Positions 35,995 through 44,106 of a stretch of DNA of 64,000 bases are shown here, in pieces. Positions within the stretch are counted from its first letter, which is position 1, and every line of letters starts with the position of its first letter. The notes under the pieces were generated by a model, which saw only the letters and a list, made by a program, of their open reading frames with translations, made no database searches and was not told where the DNA came from. The position numbers were made by a program, and so were the translations under genes. The stretch is from Thermodesulfitimonas autotrophica (lineage in GTDB: Bacteria; Bacillota; Desulfotomaculia; Desulfotomaculales; Ammonificaceae): NCBI RefSeq assembly GCF_003815015.1, contig NZ_RKRE01000003.1, positions 186,001 through 250,000 of the forward strand, written 5' to 3'.

Positions 35995-37277
35995 GCCTGA
36001 ACGCTACCCCGCGCGGCCAGCGCTTGCATATCGCTCTTTTCGGCCGCCGCAACGCCGGAAAATCGAGCCTGATTAACGCCCTAACCGGTCAAGAAACCGC
36101 CATTGTGGCCGACGTTCCCGGCACCACCACCGATCCGGTATCCAAGGCAATGGAGATCCTGCCTCTCGGTCCGGTGATGCTGATCGATACAGCGGGCCTC
36201 GACGACGTCGGGTACCTGGGAGACCTGCGGGTGAAAAGGAGTCTGGCGGTCCTGGAAAAGACCGACCTGGTGGTGCTGGTCGTCGATCCCGGCCAGGGCA
36301 CCGGTTCCTTCGAGGCCGACGTGCTGAGCCGGAGCCAAGCCCGGGGCATCCCCGTTATCGGGGTAGCGAACAAGTGCGACCTCTACCCCGACCCGCCCGT
36401 CGGCGCGTGGGCAGCCGCGCTGCCCGTCCCCTGGGTGGTGGTGAGCGCCCGCACCGGCCAGGGGATCGACCGGCTCAAGCGGGCCCTCGTAGAACACGCC
36501 CCCAAGGACTGGACGCTGCCCACCATCGTCGGCGACCTCATCGCCCCCGGCGACACGGTGGTCTTAGTGATCCCCATCGACAAGGCCGCGCCGAAGGGAA
36601 GGCTGATCCTGCCCCAGCAGCAGGTGATTCGCGATGTCTTGGAGCACGACGCGGTGGCGGTGATGGTGAAGGAGCGGGAACTGCGCCACGCCCTCGCCGG
36701 GATGACCAGACCCCCGCGCCTAGTGGTGACGGATGCCTCCGCTTACCTGAAGGCCGCGGCCGATACGCCGCCCGACGTGCTTTTTACCTCTTTTTCGATC
36801 CTCTTCGCCCGCTTCAAAGGCGATCTCAACACCCTTGTGGCGGGGGCGAAAGCGGTGGATGGGCTGCGCCCCGGCGACAAAGTGCTGATCGCCGAGGCCT
36901 GCACCCACCACCCCATCGAGGACGATATCGGCCGCGTGAAGATCCCTCGCTGGCTGCGGCAGGTGGCGGGCGGGGAGCTTGTTTTCGACGTGGTGGCCGG
37001 CGGCGGGCCACTCCCGGATAACCTCGCCGCCTACCGGCTGATCGTTCACTGCGGCGGCTGCATGTTAAACCGCCGGGAGATGCTTTCCCGCCTGATGCAG
37101 GCGCGCGAAGCTGGCGTCCCGGTGGTCAATTACGGCGTGCTTATGGCGCACATGCACGGCGTGCTGCGACGGGCGCTCTCACCCTTCCCGGCAGCCCTGG
37201 CCGTGCTGGGCGAAGACCCGGAGGGTCTCGGTGAGGAGATATGGCCCTGCCACCTGGCGAAGTACATCCCCCAATGA
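35991..37277 (+). CDS. hydF: [FeFe] hydrogenase maturation GTPase HydF
   Basis: A 428-residue scaffold GTPase on which the diiron subcluster is assembled and delivered to HydA. GTPase motifs: GRRNAGKSSLIN (G1), PGTTTDPV (G2), DTAGLDD (G3), NKCD (G4). The C-terminal cluster ligands are visible as ACTHHPIEDD and HCGGCMLNRRE, the CxH..HCxxC pattern. GTG start overlapping the previous stop; ATGA overlap with hydE. Confidence 0.95.
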   Translation: MSLNATPRGQRLHIALFGRRNAGKSSLINALTGQETAIVADVPGTTTDPVSKAMEILPLGPVMLIDTAGLDDVGYLGDLRVKRSLAVLEKTDLVVLVVDPGQGTGSFEADVLSRSQARGIPVIGVANKCDLYPDPPVGAWAAALPVPWVVVSARTGQGIDRLKRALVEHAPKDWTLPTIVGDLIAPGDTVVLVIPIDKAAPKGRLILPQQQVIRDVLEHDAVAVMVKERELRHALAGMTRPPRLVVTDASAYLKAAADTPPDVLFTSFSILFARFKGDLNTLVAGAKAVDGLRPGDKVLIAEACTHHPIEDDIGRVKIPRWLRQVAGGELVFDVVAGGGPLPDNLAAYRLIVHCGGCMLNRREMLSRLMQAREAGVPVVNYGVLMAHMHGVLRRALSPFPAALAVLGEDPEGLGEEIWPCHLAKYIPQ

Positions 37278-38341
37278 GCGCGCCGCGGGAAGAATTCGCC
37301 GCCGCGTTGGCAAAAGCGGTGGCCACTTCCCGGCTGGAGCGGGAAGAGATCATTCTCCTCCTCAACGCCCAGGGGGAAGAGATGGAAGCCCTCTGCCAGG
37401 CGGCCGACGCGGTGCGGGCGAAATACCTCGGCCGTACCGTGCACCTGCGCGCGGTCATCGAGTTTTCCAATTACTGCGTCCGCAACTGCTTTTACTGCGG
37501 CCTGCGGCGGGATAACCGGCGTCTGTCACGCTACCGGATGACGCCGGCAGAAATCTTCACTGCCGCCAGACGAGCCAGGGCCGAGGGGTTTCGCACGGTT
37601 GTCTTGCAGGCGGGAGAAGACCCCTCCTACCATCTCCGGGAGCTATGCCGCCTTGTTTACCGCCTCAAAAGCGAACTCGACGTGGCCGTCACCCTCTCGG
37701 TAGGCGATCTTTCCCGGGAGGCGTACCGGGAGCTGCGTGCCGCGGGGGCGGACCGCTACCTTTTAAAACACGAGACCGCCGACCCGGCCCTCTTCGCCTC
37801 CCTGCGCCCCGGCACTACCTTCACCGCGCGGGTCAAAAGGCTGCACTGGTTGCGGGAACTTGGTTACCAGGTGGGCAGCGGTAACATCGTCGGCCTGCCC
37901 GGCCAAACCATCGCCTCGCTGGCGGCGGACATCCTGCTGCTCAAAGAACTCGACGTGGAAATGGCCGGCATCGGTCCCTTTATCCCGCACCCGGCAACGC
38001 CGTTAGGCGCTTTCCCGCCCGGATCCCTGAGTCTCACCCTGAAGGTGTTGGCCGTCACCCGGCTTCTGCTTCCCCTGGCCCACCTGCCGGCCACCACCGC
38101 GGTCGCCACCCTATCCCCGGAGGGACGGCGCCGGGCCCTCAAGGCTGGCGCCAACGTGGTGATGCCCGATCTCACGCCGTTCCCCTACCGGCAACACTAC
38201 GCGATTTACCCGGGTAAGACCCGGCCGCGCGGCGAAGGGAGGGACGCTTTCCGGTGGTGGCAGCAGGAACTGGCGAAGATAGGGAGAGAAGTGGACTGCG
38301 GCTACGGACACAGCCCTAAGGCAACCCTAATCTTCCAGTGA
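37274..38341 (+). CDS. hydE: [FeFe] hydrogenase H-cluster radical SAM maturase HydE
   Basis: A 355-residue radical SAM enzyme that acts on the HydG-derived iron complex during diiron site assembly. The SAM motif is EFSNYCVRNCFYCGLRRDN (CX3CX2C), followed by a TIM-barrel with GSGNIVGLPGQT and PFIPHPATPLG. ATG 37274 overlaps the hydF stop; an in-frame extension upstream lies inside hydF. It ends 15 bp into the convergent gene on the other strand. Confidence 0.95.
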   Translation: MSAPREEFAAALAKAVATSRLEREEIILLLNAQGEEMEALCQAADAVRAKYLGRTVHLRAVIEFSNYCVRNCFYCGLRRDNRRLSRYRMTPAEIFTAARRARAEGFRTVVLQAGEDPSYHLRELCRLVYRLKSELDVAVTLSVGDLSREAYRELRAAGADRYLLKHETADPALFASLRPGTTFTARVKRLHWLRELGYQVGSGNIVGLPGQTIASLAADILLLKELDVEMAGIGPFIPHPATPLGAFPPGSLSLTLKVLAVTRLLLPLAHLPATTAVATLSPEGRRRALKAGANVVMPDLTPFPYRQHYAIYPGKTRPRGEGRDAFRWWQQELAKIGREVDCGYGHSPKATLIFQ

Positions 38342-38728
38342 TTCCCAAGAGATGATTTCCTGCTCGAGGAAGCGGAGGCGGAGCCGTTCTCCCCGGCGTA
38401 CGTGTCCGCTCTGGTGCATCTCGTACAGCCCCCGGTGGTGGTACCGGGCCACCGCACCGTTCGCGTGGCGCACCCCGATCCACCCCGGGCCGTAGGTGCC
38501 GAGAAACTCGACGTCTTCCTCCACCACCGGAGTGCAGCTTAACTTCAGTCCCAGGGTCACGCCCGGTAGCAGGATGAGCGCGGCAAGGAAGCCGATAATG
38601 AAGTAGACGCGGGGCCACTGGGGGTGCGTAAGCCCTACGAAGGCGATCACCAGGGCAACCGCAATGGGGATGACGAGAGTGGTTAAGTAGCTCATCCGGC
38701 GGCAGTATTCGCGCATTTTTAGCCCCAT
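38327..38728 (-). CDS. Small membrane protein of unknown function
   Basis: A 133-residue protein with two adjoining hydrophobic segments near the N terminus (LTTLVIPIAVALVIAFVGL and VYFIIGFLAALILLPGVTLG). A soluble C-terminal domain follows (EFLGTYGPGWIGVRHANGAVARYH), possibly a small beta barrel. I do not recognise it. The start at 38728 is preferred because the promoter at 38777-38804 places transcription start near 38770, too close for a GTG at 38773. It converges with and overlaps hydE. Confidence 0.65.
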   Translation of the reverse strand: MGLKMREYCRRMSYLTTLVIPIAVALVIAFVGLTHPQWPRVYFIIGFLAALILLPGVTLGLKLSCTPVVEEDVEFLGTYGPGWIGVRHANGAVARYHHRGLYEMHQSGHVRRGERLRLRFLEQEIISWESLED

Positions 38729-38776
38729 AATAGAATCTTCCGCCCCGGCTTGCCGGTGAAATATCTTCCGCACTCA

Positions 38777-38804
38777 GTATTACACATTCCGCTTTGCCCG
38801 TCAA
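38777..38804 (-). promoter_or_regulatory. Promoter for the small membrane protein gene
   Basis: On the minus strand: TTGACG, a 16-bp spacer, TAATAC. Confidence 0.65.
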
Positions 38805-38854
38805 CAAGATCGCGGCAACCCGGCTGCGCGCTGGACGAACAGGTGCGGCGGCGC

Positions 38855-39514
38855 TTATCCCCAGACGAGCACGTTGCCGGCGAGTAAAGTGTTCAGTAGT
38901 TCGTAGGCGTTGGTCGGCCGGCCCACCTTGAGGGCGTGGGTCAGGTTGAAATGGTTGAGACAGGTGCCGCAGGCCAGAATCTGCACGCCTTTCTGCGCGA
39001 TATCCTGCAGCGCCTCAAGTACCGGTGAACCTTCGCAGGCCAGCTTTACGCCTCCGTTTACTAACAGGATCGTTTCGGGCCGCGTCTCGTTGACCGCTAA
39101 GGTATCGAGGAGAATCTTGACCAGCTTGCGCCCGAGTTCCTCGTCGCCACGTCCTAACGCCTCCGTTTGGATCAGAAGCGTCCGCACCGCCCCCGTGCCG
39201 CAATAAACCTCGACTGCCGGCGCCGTGTGGGGGTGGGGTGCCGGGGCGCCGGTTTGCGCGGCCGCTGGCCCGGGCGCACCGCTAGTCCCCGCCGTAGGCG
39301 GCGCTCCTTCCCGCGTTCCGGTGAGCCGCCAGCAGCCCTGCTGCTCTTCTACCTTAATATTATAGCCGCTCTTCTCCCCGTAGCGGCGCACGTTTTCCAC
39401 CGCCGCCCGGTTGTCCACCAGGATGGTGAAGGCCGCCTCCCCGGCGTCAATTGCTGCTTTAACGAGGAGCACCGGCTGCGGGCAGGGCTTCCCGCGGGCG
39501 TCGATCTCACGCAC
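38855..39514 (-). CDS. yedF: YedF-type sulfurtransferase-like selenium metabolism protein
   Basis: A 219-residue two-domain protein. The N terminus is a TusA/SirA-like domain with the Cys-Pro motif (MREIDARGKPCPQPVLLVKAA). An Ala/Pro/Gly-rich linker (about 75-98) leads to a DsrE/F-like domain (LVKILLDTLAVNETRPETILLVNGGVK, GVQILACGTCLNHF). This architecture is found beside selD/selenoprotein genes and is assigned to selenium metabolism. None of those are in view. GTG start with GGAG 9 bp upstream. Confidence 0.9.
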   Translation of the reverse strand: MREIDARGKPCPQPVLLVKAAIDAGEAAFTILVDNRAAVENVRRYGEKSGYNIKVEEQQGCWRLTGTREGAPPTAGTSGAPGPAAAQTGAPAPHPHTAPAVEVYCGTGAVRTLLIQTEALGRGDEELGRKLVKILLDTLAVNETRPETILLVNGGVKLACEGSPVLEALQDIAQKGVQILACGTCLNHFNLTHALKVGRPTNAYELLNTLLAGNVLVWG

Positions 39515-39572
39515 ATGCTCACGCTCCTTTATTTATGGCGCGATTTTTGCCTTTAGTGTAGCCACCGCTTCC

Positions 39573-39587
39573 TTATTTGTCAAATAA
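39573..39587 (+). promoter_or_regulatory. Short palindrome TTATTTGTCAAATAA
   Basis: A 6-bp perfect inverted repeat with a 3-nt centre in the 205-bp gap between yedF and the universal stress gene. Possible operator. Otherwise the gap holds no gene. Confidence 0.3.
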
Positions 39588-39719
39588 CAAAGCGTTATTT
39601 TACCGCGGCACGGCGCTGCTCACTACAGGTGCTGGCCCCCGGGTAGATGTACTTATTTTTCTTGCCGGGGAGGATTTTGGCGGCAGAGATGGAAGTGAAA
39701 ACTTGAGGGGGTATTGGCT

Positions 39720-40178
39720 ATGTACAACAAAATCCTGGTGGCGGTGGACGGGTCTGAGAACGCGTTGCGGGCGGTAAAAGAGGCGGTGCGCTTGGCGGAA
39801 GGGAATCCCGCGGCGCAGATCACGCTTATTACGGTAGTGCCTCCGGTGGATATGTTTTTCGGTTACGGGGAGATTTGGCTTACGGTAAGGCAAGAGACCA
39901 GGCAGAAAGCTTTGGAAAAGGTGATGCAAAAGGCGACGGAGGTCCTGGACCAGGCGAAACAGGCGGCGGAAATGGCGGAAGGTGCTGCGGGGCAGGTGGA
40001 AACGGTGATCCAGATCGGCGATCCCGCCCAGGCGATCGTGGAGTACGCCGGCAAGGAGGGCTACGAAGTGATCGTGATGGGGCGGCGGGGTACCGGTTTA
40101 CTTCAGGAATTGCTCTTGGGGAGCGTCAGCCACAAGGTGATGCAGCTCGCGCCCTGCCCGGTGCTGTTGGTGCGCTGA
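39720..40178 (+). CDS. Universal stress protein
   Basis: A 152-residue UspA-fold protein. N terminus ILVAVDGSENALRAVKEA and C-terminal ATP-binding motif GRRGTGLLQELLLGSVSHKV, then PCPVLLVR, are standard. The central region is helical and charged. ATG 39720 with GAGGGGG 8 bp upstream is preferred over a TTG 6 bp earlier. Binding of ATP is likely from the motif. Confidence 0.93.
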   Translation: MYNKILVAVDGSENALRAVKEAVRLAEGNPAAQITLITVVPPVDMFFGYGEIWLTVRQETRQKALEKVMQKATEVLDQAKQAAEMAEGAAGQVETVIQIGDPAQAIVEYAGKEGYEVIVMGRRGTGLLQELLLGSVSHKVMQLAPCPVLLVR

Positions 40179-40183
40179 GGTCC

Positions 40184-40747
40184 TCACCACAGAGAGGCCA
40201 GGTCGATCGCCAAACCGGGGAGTAGGGGGGAGGTTAAGAAGCCGGCGTCCTCGTACTCGGCGACTTTCACCAGCCGGTTCTCCTCGTCTCGCCGGTAAAC
40301 CTCGCAGATCTTCAGCTCCGGGTCGGCGATCCAGTACTCAAGGACATCGTGGTTGGCGTAAAGCGCGCGCTTGAGCTTCCGGTCGAGCCTGCGGGAAGCC
40401 TCCGAAATGACCTCCACCACCAGGTCGGGCGCGCCCTGCACGTTTTCCCGGGTCAGGCGGCCCAGCCGCGCCTGGCTCAAGAAAATCAGGTCGGGCTGGA
40501 CCACGTCCCGGCGGCTGAGCACCACGTCGACGGGGGCGAAGAAGACCTCGCCAAGATTATGCTCGTAGACAAAAGCGCTCAAAACACGGTAAAGCCTGCC
40601 GAGAAACCGCTGGTGAACCGTCGTCGGTGCCGGTGTCACGTAGTGTTCCCCCCCGATAAGTTCGTGCCGGCGCCCGTCGTCGGGGATGAGCAGGTACTCC
40701 TCGTAAGTCAGCCCGCCGGCCGCCGCTTCTTCTTTGGCGAGGCTCAT
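40184..40747 (-). CDS. Uma2 family (DUF820) putative restriction endonuclease-like protein
   Basis: A 187-residue member of the PD-(D/E)XK Uma2/DUF820 family: EEYLLIPDDGRRHELIGGEHYVTPAPT, VFFAPVDVVLSRRDVVQPDLIFL, APDLVVEVISEASRRLDRKLKRALYANHDVLEYW contain the conserved core (P-D and E-V-I with K). The family is expanded in cyanobacteria and thermophilic Firmicutes; its role is unknown and many copies are mobile-element linked. It marks the left edge of the accessory island. RBS GGAGGG. Confidence 0.88.
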   Translation of the reverse strand: MSLAKEEAAAGGLTYEEYLLIPDDGRRHELIGGEHYVTPAPTTVHQRFLGRLYRVLSAFVYEHNLGEVFFAPVDVVLSRRDVVQPDLIFLSQARLGRLTRENVQGAPDLVVEVISEASRRLDRKLKRALYANHDVLEYWIADPELKICEVYRRDEENRLVKVAEYEDAGFLTSPLLPGLAIDLASLW

Positions 40748-40868
40748 AAGCGCCCTCCTTCCGGTTAGAGCGATCCTCTGGGGAAATTATACCACGGCTG
40801 CGACCTGTTTACAATTTTTAACGGGCTTTTAACGGGCCGTGCTTCCGCTGCTAAGCGAAGGAAAATTC

Positions 40869-40897
40869 TTGACCTTTTCCAACTTGATGACTATAAT
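40869..40897 (+). promoter_or_regulatory. Promoter of the AbrB-PIN toxin-antitoxin module
   Basis: TTGACC, a 17-bp spacer, TATAAT, 22 bp before the start codon. This is a strong sigma-A promoter. Confidence 0.85.
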
Positions 40898-40919
40898 TCA
40901 GACTACGGGAGGTGACGAC

Positions 40920-41165
40920 ATGAGTACGGTTGAAACCGTCCGCCTGGGATCCAAGTGCCAAATGGTGCTCCCCCTCAAGATGAGGAAAGCCCTCGGCGTC
41001 TCCGAAGGAGATGAGCTCTTGGCGTTGCCTTTAGGGAGGGCTGTGATCCTCGTGCCTAAACCAAAGAGCTACGCGGACCGGCTCTTGGGCTTGCACCGCG
41101 AAATCTGGGCGGGCACCAGCACCGAAAAGTACCTCGGGGAGGAAAGGGCTTCTTGGGAAAGCTGA
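40920..41165 (+). CDS. AbrB/MazE-type antitoxin
   Basis: An 81-residue swapped-hairpin DNA-binding protein (ETVRLGSKCQMVLPLKMRKALGVSEGDEL, the SpoVT/AbrB pattern) with a C-terminal tail for toxin contact. ATG at 40920 with GGGAGGTG upstream. It overlaps the PIN toxin gene by 13 bp and has its own promoter, so autoregulation is likely. Confidence 0.88.
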   Translation: MSTVETVRLGSKCQMVLPLKMRKALGVSEGDELLALPLGRAVILVPKPKSYADRLLGLHREIWAGTSTEKYLGEERASWES

Positions 41166-41611
41166 AAGACACCGCGTCCCGTGCAGGAATTGTTGCCCTC
41201 GACACCAGTTGCCTGATCTATTACCTGGAGGGAAATCCCCTGGCGCGCGGACTCGGAAACGAGATCTTCCAGCCTTTGGAGCAGGGGGCGTTCCGGGCCG
41301 TCATTTCTGCGCTTGCCCTCGCGGAGCTGCTCGTCCGCCCCAAGTCGCTCGAGAGGGAGGACGTTTGCGGCGAATACCTGGCTCTTCTCTGCTCCTACCC
41401 CAACCTGGAGATAGTGCCGCTCACTGTGGAGATAGCGGTCCGCTGCGCAAGCATCCGGGCCAAGTACCCCGCCGTGCGGACGCCCGACGCCATTCACCTC
41501 GCAACAGCCGCGGAAGCGGGCGCAAAAATCTTCCTCACGAACGATTCCAAGCTGCCTTCGAAGGTGGAAGGAGTAGAAGTCGTTCTGCTTCGAGAAACCC
41601 TCCGCCGTTAA
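41153..41611 (+). CDS. PIN-domain toxin (VapC-like)
   Basis: A 152-residue PIN ribonuclease. The acidic residues are ALDTSCLIYYLEG (Asp), ALAELLVRP (Glu), RTPDAIHLATA (Asp) and LTNDSKL (Asp). TTG start inside the antitoxin gene, GGGGAGG upstream. VapC toxins cut tRNA or rRNA; the target is unknown. The 252-bp gap that follows holds no gene that I can support. Confidence 0.9.
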   Translation: MGKLKDTASRAGIVALDTSCLIYYLEGNPLARGLGNEIFQPLEQGAFRAVISALALAELLVRPKSLEREDVCGEYLALLCSYPNLEIVPLTVEIAVRCASIRAKYPAVRTPDAIHLATAAEAGAKIFLTNDSKLPSKVEGVEVVLLRETLRR

Positions 41612-41863
41612 TCCCCTTCTCCCTTCAGAAGTGAAACGTGCGACTTGCCGGCGAAAAAGTGCCTCAACCGCGGCGAACCCTTCCTCCTTAAACATCCATT
41701 GCCCGGTTACCCTTCCTCGCGCAACTGGCGCACCCTTTCCTGCATTGGTCCAGGTACCCGGGACATTTTTTCGTAGCGTGCGTCTTCGGGTGTTGTATAG
41801 TCCTACCCGGGTGATGAAATGAGAAGTGCGGGCTGACAGTGATCAAGGTCGTTTATAACTCTA
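41612..41863. other. Gap without a supported gene
   Basis: Between the AbrB-PIN module and the minus-strand PIN gene. I see no start-codon-plus-ribosome-site frame with protein-like content, no inverted repeat and no clear promoter. Confidence 0.5.
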
Positions 41864-42307
41864 TTACCTTCGCTTCGGCGGCTTTTTTCTTAGCGGTACC
41901 GCGGGTAAGCGGGTGAAACCGGCAGCATCAAAATGACCGTCAAAAGCGGCTGCCTCGTTAATCCCCAAGCGGCGCATGAGAGCAAAGCTGGTGCAGTCGG
42001 TAAAACTGAAATTCTGATCGCTGTGCTTGAGGAAAAGCGCCCAGGCTGTTTCTTCATCCGCGGTGTTCAGGCGTACCAGAGTGCAAATCTTGCTCTCCCG
42101 CAGGTGTTTCCCGTATTTCACGGCTACATGGTGGCCGAAATCATACCGCAGGATAGTCATTAATTCGTTGAAAACGAAGTTAGAAGTTACAAGGGGAGCA
42201 GGCACGTGGCTGAGGAAGGCTACCGCCTCCCGGTGATGGGCGTCACCGGCAAAGGCGTGAGCGTACCAAAAGCTGGTATCTACGAATATCTGGCGCATTT
42301 TACTCAC
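41864..42307 (-). CDS. PIN-domain toxin
   Basis: A 147-residue PIN nuclease: IFVDTSFWYAHAFAGDAHH (Asp), NFVFNELMTIL (Glu), FSFTDCTSFALMRRLG (Asp), AAFDGHFDAAGF (Asp). This is the subtype with the F-T-D-C-T-S-F string. GTG start overlaps the antitoxin stop by 4 bp (GTGA). A Lys/Arg-rich tail ends the protein. Confidence 0.9.
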   Translation of the reverse strand: MSKMRQIFVDTSFWYAHAFAGDAHHREAVAFLSHVPAPLVTSNFVFNELMTILRYDFGHHVAVKYGKHLRESKICTLVRLNTADEETAWALFLKHSDQNFSFTDCTSFALMRRLGINEAAAFDGHFDAAGFTRLPAVPLRKKPPKRR

Positions 42308-42531
42308 GCTTTATAGAGGCGTTCGTCAATTGTTTCACTACCCAGGTCTTTTTCCGGTGGCGCCTGGGCTATCCCGGCAACTTCCAGCAGGGGGTCTTTG
42401 CCAGAGGTTTTGCTAACCTGACTGGCGATTATCTGCCTCAAGACAGCCGATACCGATTTCCCCTGCCGCGCGGCGATTGCCCGCAGAACCTCGTACTGCC
42501 ATTCTTCAACTACGACCTGCATTCTACGCAT
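42304..42531 (-). CDS. Ribbon-helix-helix type antitoxin
   Basis: A 75-residue protein. MQVVVEEWQYEVLRAIAARQGKSVSAVLRQII fits a ribbon-helix-helix DNA-binding fold; the C-terminal tail (LGSETIDERLYKA) would bind the toxin. ATG 42531 has AAAGGAG 8 bp upstream; a longer frame to 42561 is not needed. A consensus promoter lies directly upstream. Confidence 0.85.
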   Translation of the reverse strand: MRRMQVVVEEWQYEVLRAIAARQGKSVSAVLRQIIASQVSKTSGKDPLLEVAGIAQAPPEKDLGSETIDERLYKA

Positions 42532-42564
42532 CTCCGTTGCTCCTTTCCGTAAATTACACATTCA

Positions 42565-42593
42565 TTATTACACATCTATCCGTGATTAGTCAA
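42565..42593 (-). promoter_or_regulatory. Promoter of the RHH-PIN module
   Basis: On the minus strand: TTGACT, a 17-bp spacer, TAATAA, ending 33 bp before the antitoxin start. Confidence 0.8.
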
Positions 42594-42666
42594 TAGCGAA
42601 TAACGGAAATCTCGCCGCTTTCGCTATTTTGATTCTTCTACGGATGGAGCTTCGGGGTCCGCTCAA

Positions 42667-42715
42667 CGTTTAACGTTCGACGTTCTACGTTCTGCGTTCG
42701 GCGTTTGACGTTCGG
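42667..42715 (+). repeat. Heptad repeat tract, CGTTYNR type
   Basis: Seven consecutive 7-nt units all starting CGTT (variants CGTTTAA, CGTTCGA, CGTTCTA, CGTTCTG, CGTTCGG). The reverse complement is GAACGNN. The same family appears in the other orientation at 53430-53471. Confidence 0.88.
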
Positions 42716-42774
42716 CGTAAGCCGGCGAGCCGCGGGGATTGGGAAGATATTCTCAGACATGGCCGGCTGCCCGG

Positions 42775-42802
42775 TTGCCGGCGGCGCGGCGCAGGCTATA
42801 AT
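42775..42802 (+). promoter_or_regulatory. Promoter upstream of the HicBA region
   Basis: TTGCCG, a 16-bp spacer, TATAAT. Confidence 0.6.
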
Positions 42803-42828
42803 GAGAGATAGAGACGGAACCCGGTGGG

Positions 42829-42979
42829 GTGATAAATAATAATTATAGGGAAGAAGCCGAACTGATGGAGCGCGCCATCGAGGAAGGCTGTGAACGGGTA
42901 TCCTCTATGCGCGGTCGCATACGGAGCAGAGATGTCCCGGGAGCGGTACGTGGATATCGCCACGGAGGCTACCGGATGA
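42829..42979 (+). pseudogene. Frameshifted remnant of a small gene
   Basis: From GTG 42829 the frame reads INNNYREEAELMERAIEEG and then loses protein-like character. Shifting frame near 42897 gives YPLCAVAYGAEMSRERYVD followed by IATEATG and a stop at 42977-42979, which reads like the continuation of the same protein. The family is not recognised; the MSRERY word resembles the end of the nearby HicA. Uncertain, and a sequencing error is possible. Confidence 0.4.
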
Positions 42980-43021
42980 AGTTTAGGCTTGATGAGAACC
43001 TTTTTAGGGAGGGTTTTGTAT

Positions 43022-43291
43022 ATGAAGGGAAAGGTTGAGTTTACGGCCGAGATATTTAAGGAGGGGGAGGTTTACGTTTCCCTGTGCCCGGAGTTGAACG
43101 TTTCGAGCTTCGGCGACTCGGTTGATGAGGCTAAAGAATCTTTGGCAGAAGCGGTTACGGCTTTCCTGGAAGAATGCAAAACAATGGGCACTTTCGAGGA
43201 GGTGCTCGAGGAAGCGGGTTTTCTTCGCACGGAGGGTGGCTGGGTGCCGCGCAAAGCCGTGCTTAAAAGCAAGCTGATTATTCCGGCCTGA
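43022..43291 (+). CDS. hicB: HicB-family antitoxin
   Basis: An 89-residue protein with the partial RNase H-like fold of HicB: FTAEIFKEGEVYVSLCPELNVSSFGDSVDEAKESLAEAV. Unlike many HicB proteins it has no C-terminal DNA-binding domain. ATG 43022 has GGGAGGG 8 bp upstream. It overlaps hicA by one base. Here the antitoxin precedes the toxin. Confidence 0.87.
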   Translation: MKGKVEFTAEIFKEGEVYVSLCPELNVSSFGDSVDEAKESLAEAVTAFLEECKTMGTFEEVLEEAGFLRTEGGWVPRKAVLKSKLIIPA

Positions 43292-43536
43292 TGACGAGCG
43301 GCAGAAGGATAACGCCTGTCCACTATACGCTGCTTGTGCGGGTCTTTGAGTGTGACGGATGGAAAGTAACAAGGCAGAAGGGCGACCACCTCGTGATGAC
43401 TAAACCCGGCGCCAAACGCCCTCTGGTGATTAAGACGAGTCCCCGCCTTGTACCTATAACACACATCCGTACCAATATGACCACGGCCGGTATGAGCAGG
43501 GAACGCTACTTTGAAATCCTCGATCTGTTGGACTAA
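43291..43536 (+). CDS. hicA: HicA-family mRNA interferase toxin
   Basis: An 81-residue double-stranded-RNA-binding-like toxin: FECDGWKVTRQKGDHLVMTKPG includes the conserved catalytic His (GDH) in the loop. The C terminus MSRERYFEILDLL is standard. ATG overlaps the hicB stop (TGATG). HicA cleaves mRNA and is neutralised by HicB. Confidence 0.88.
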   Translation: MTSGRRITPVHYTLLVRVFECDGWKVTRQKGDHLVMTKPGAKRPLVIKTSPRLVPITHIRTNMTTAGMSRERYFEILDLLD

Positions 43537-43690
43537 ATAGCCGGGATGCAGGCGTACGCAAGGCAGGCTTTTATGTCCTCCGGTTCCAGGGCGGGGTAGT
43601 CCTCCAGGATCTCCTGAGGTGTTATCCACCGGCATCCCAAAAGCCCAGGATGTTTTCCACCTTGATGCGCATCCCGCGAATAATGGGTTC
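43533..43690 (-). pseudogene. Decayed DUF433 (putative antitoxin) gene
   Basis: On the minus strand, PIIRGMRIKVENILGFWDAGG is followed by a -1 frame slip near the TAA and then ITPQEILEDYPALEPEDIKA and CLAYACIPAI to a stop at 43533. Together they make the DUF433 consensus (VIRGTRI..V..IL..L..G....EIL.DYP.L...DI.A.L.YA). The N terminus is missing. The remnant overlaps the hicA 3' end. DUF433 proteins usually pair with a PIN/DUF5615 toxin, which is absent. Confidence 0.65.
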
Positions 43691-43852
43691 TATTATACCA
43701 CAAAAAATTTTTTCTTCCGGGCGGAACTTTTTCCGGCGGGGCGGTGTCTAATTAGTCAGGTAGCCGAGGAGAAATTCGCCATCCTTAGCAGGAAGTTGGC
43801 GGGGGATGGAGAATATTCCTCTTTCGGTTACCAGAGTAGTCGTTAGATTTTA

Positions 43853-43962
43853 GAGGTTAAGAAGCCGGGAGTTGGAAAGAGGGATTCGCGACGGAATTCG
43901 CCGGAGGCGAATTCTTACCGCTGACTTCCGACCTCCAACCTCCTGCCTCTAACCTCTGACCC
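43853..43962 (+). repeat. Heptad repeats, both orientations
   Basis: A degenerate GAGGTTA-type tract at 43853-43881. A clean minus-strand tract lies at 43921-43962: six units of form CYNACCT, the complement of AGGTNRG. The second tract ends one base before an AAGGAGGTGAT sequence. No gene is seen from 43691 to 43971. Confidence 0.65.
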
Positions 43963-43971
43963 AAGGAGGTG

Positions 43972-44106
43972 ATGACCTGGAAGTTTTTCGGTCGCCAGGC
44001 CGGCAGTTTAGGGACGGGCGGGCGACGGCCCGCAGTGCGGTCCCGTAGCACCTCAGGAGGTTCTTTCGAAAGAAGTTCCTTTTCTCCGAATTCACCAACC
44101 AACTAA
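43972..44106 (+). CDS. Possible 44-residue leader peptide
   Basis: ATG 43972 follows AAGGAGGTGAT (43963-43973), which is complementary to the 3' end of 16S rRNA over about 11 bases but overlaps the start codon. The frame encodes a basic, Ser-rich peptide (WKFFGRQAGSLGTGGRRP..) ending 22 bp before the large surface protein gene. The spacing is abnormal, so translation is doubtful; the site could instead be a ribosome-standby or relic start. Confidence 0.2.
   Translation: MTWKFFGRQAGSLGTGGRRPAVRSRSTSGGSFERSSFSPNSPTN

Noticed and set aside
43619-43846. 75-codon plus-strand open frame after the decayed DUF433 gene
   Set aside because: Starts antisense to the DUF433 remnant, lacks a ribosome site and shows no family pattern, although its last 30 residues look somewhat protein-like.
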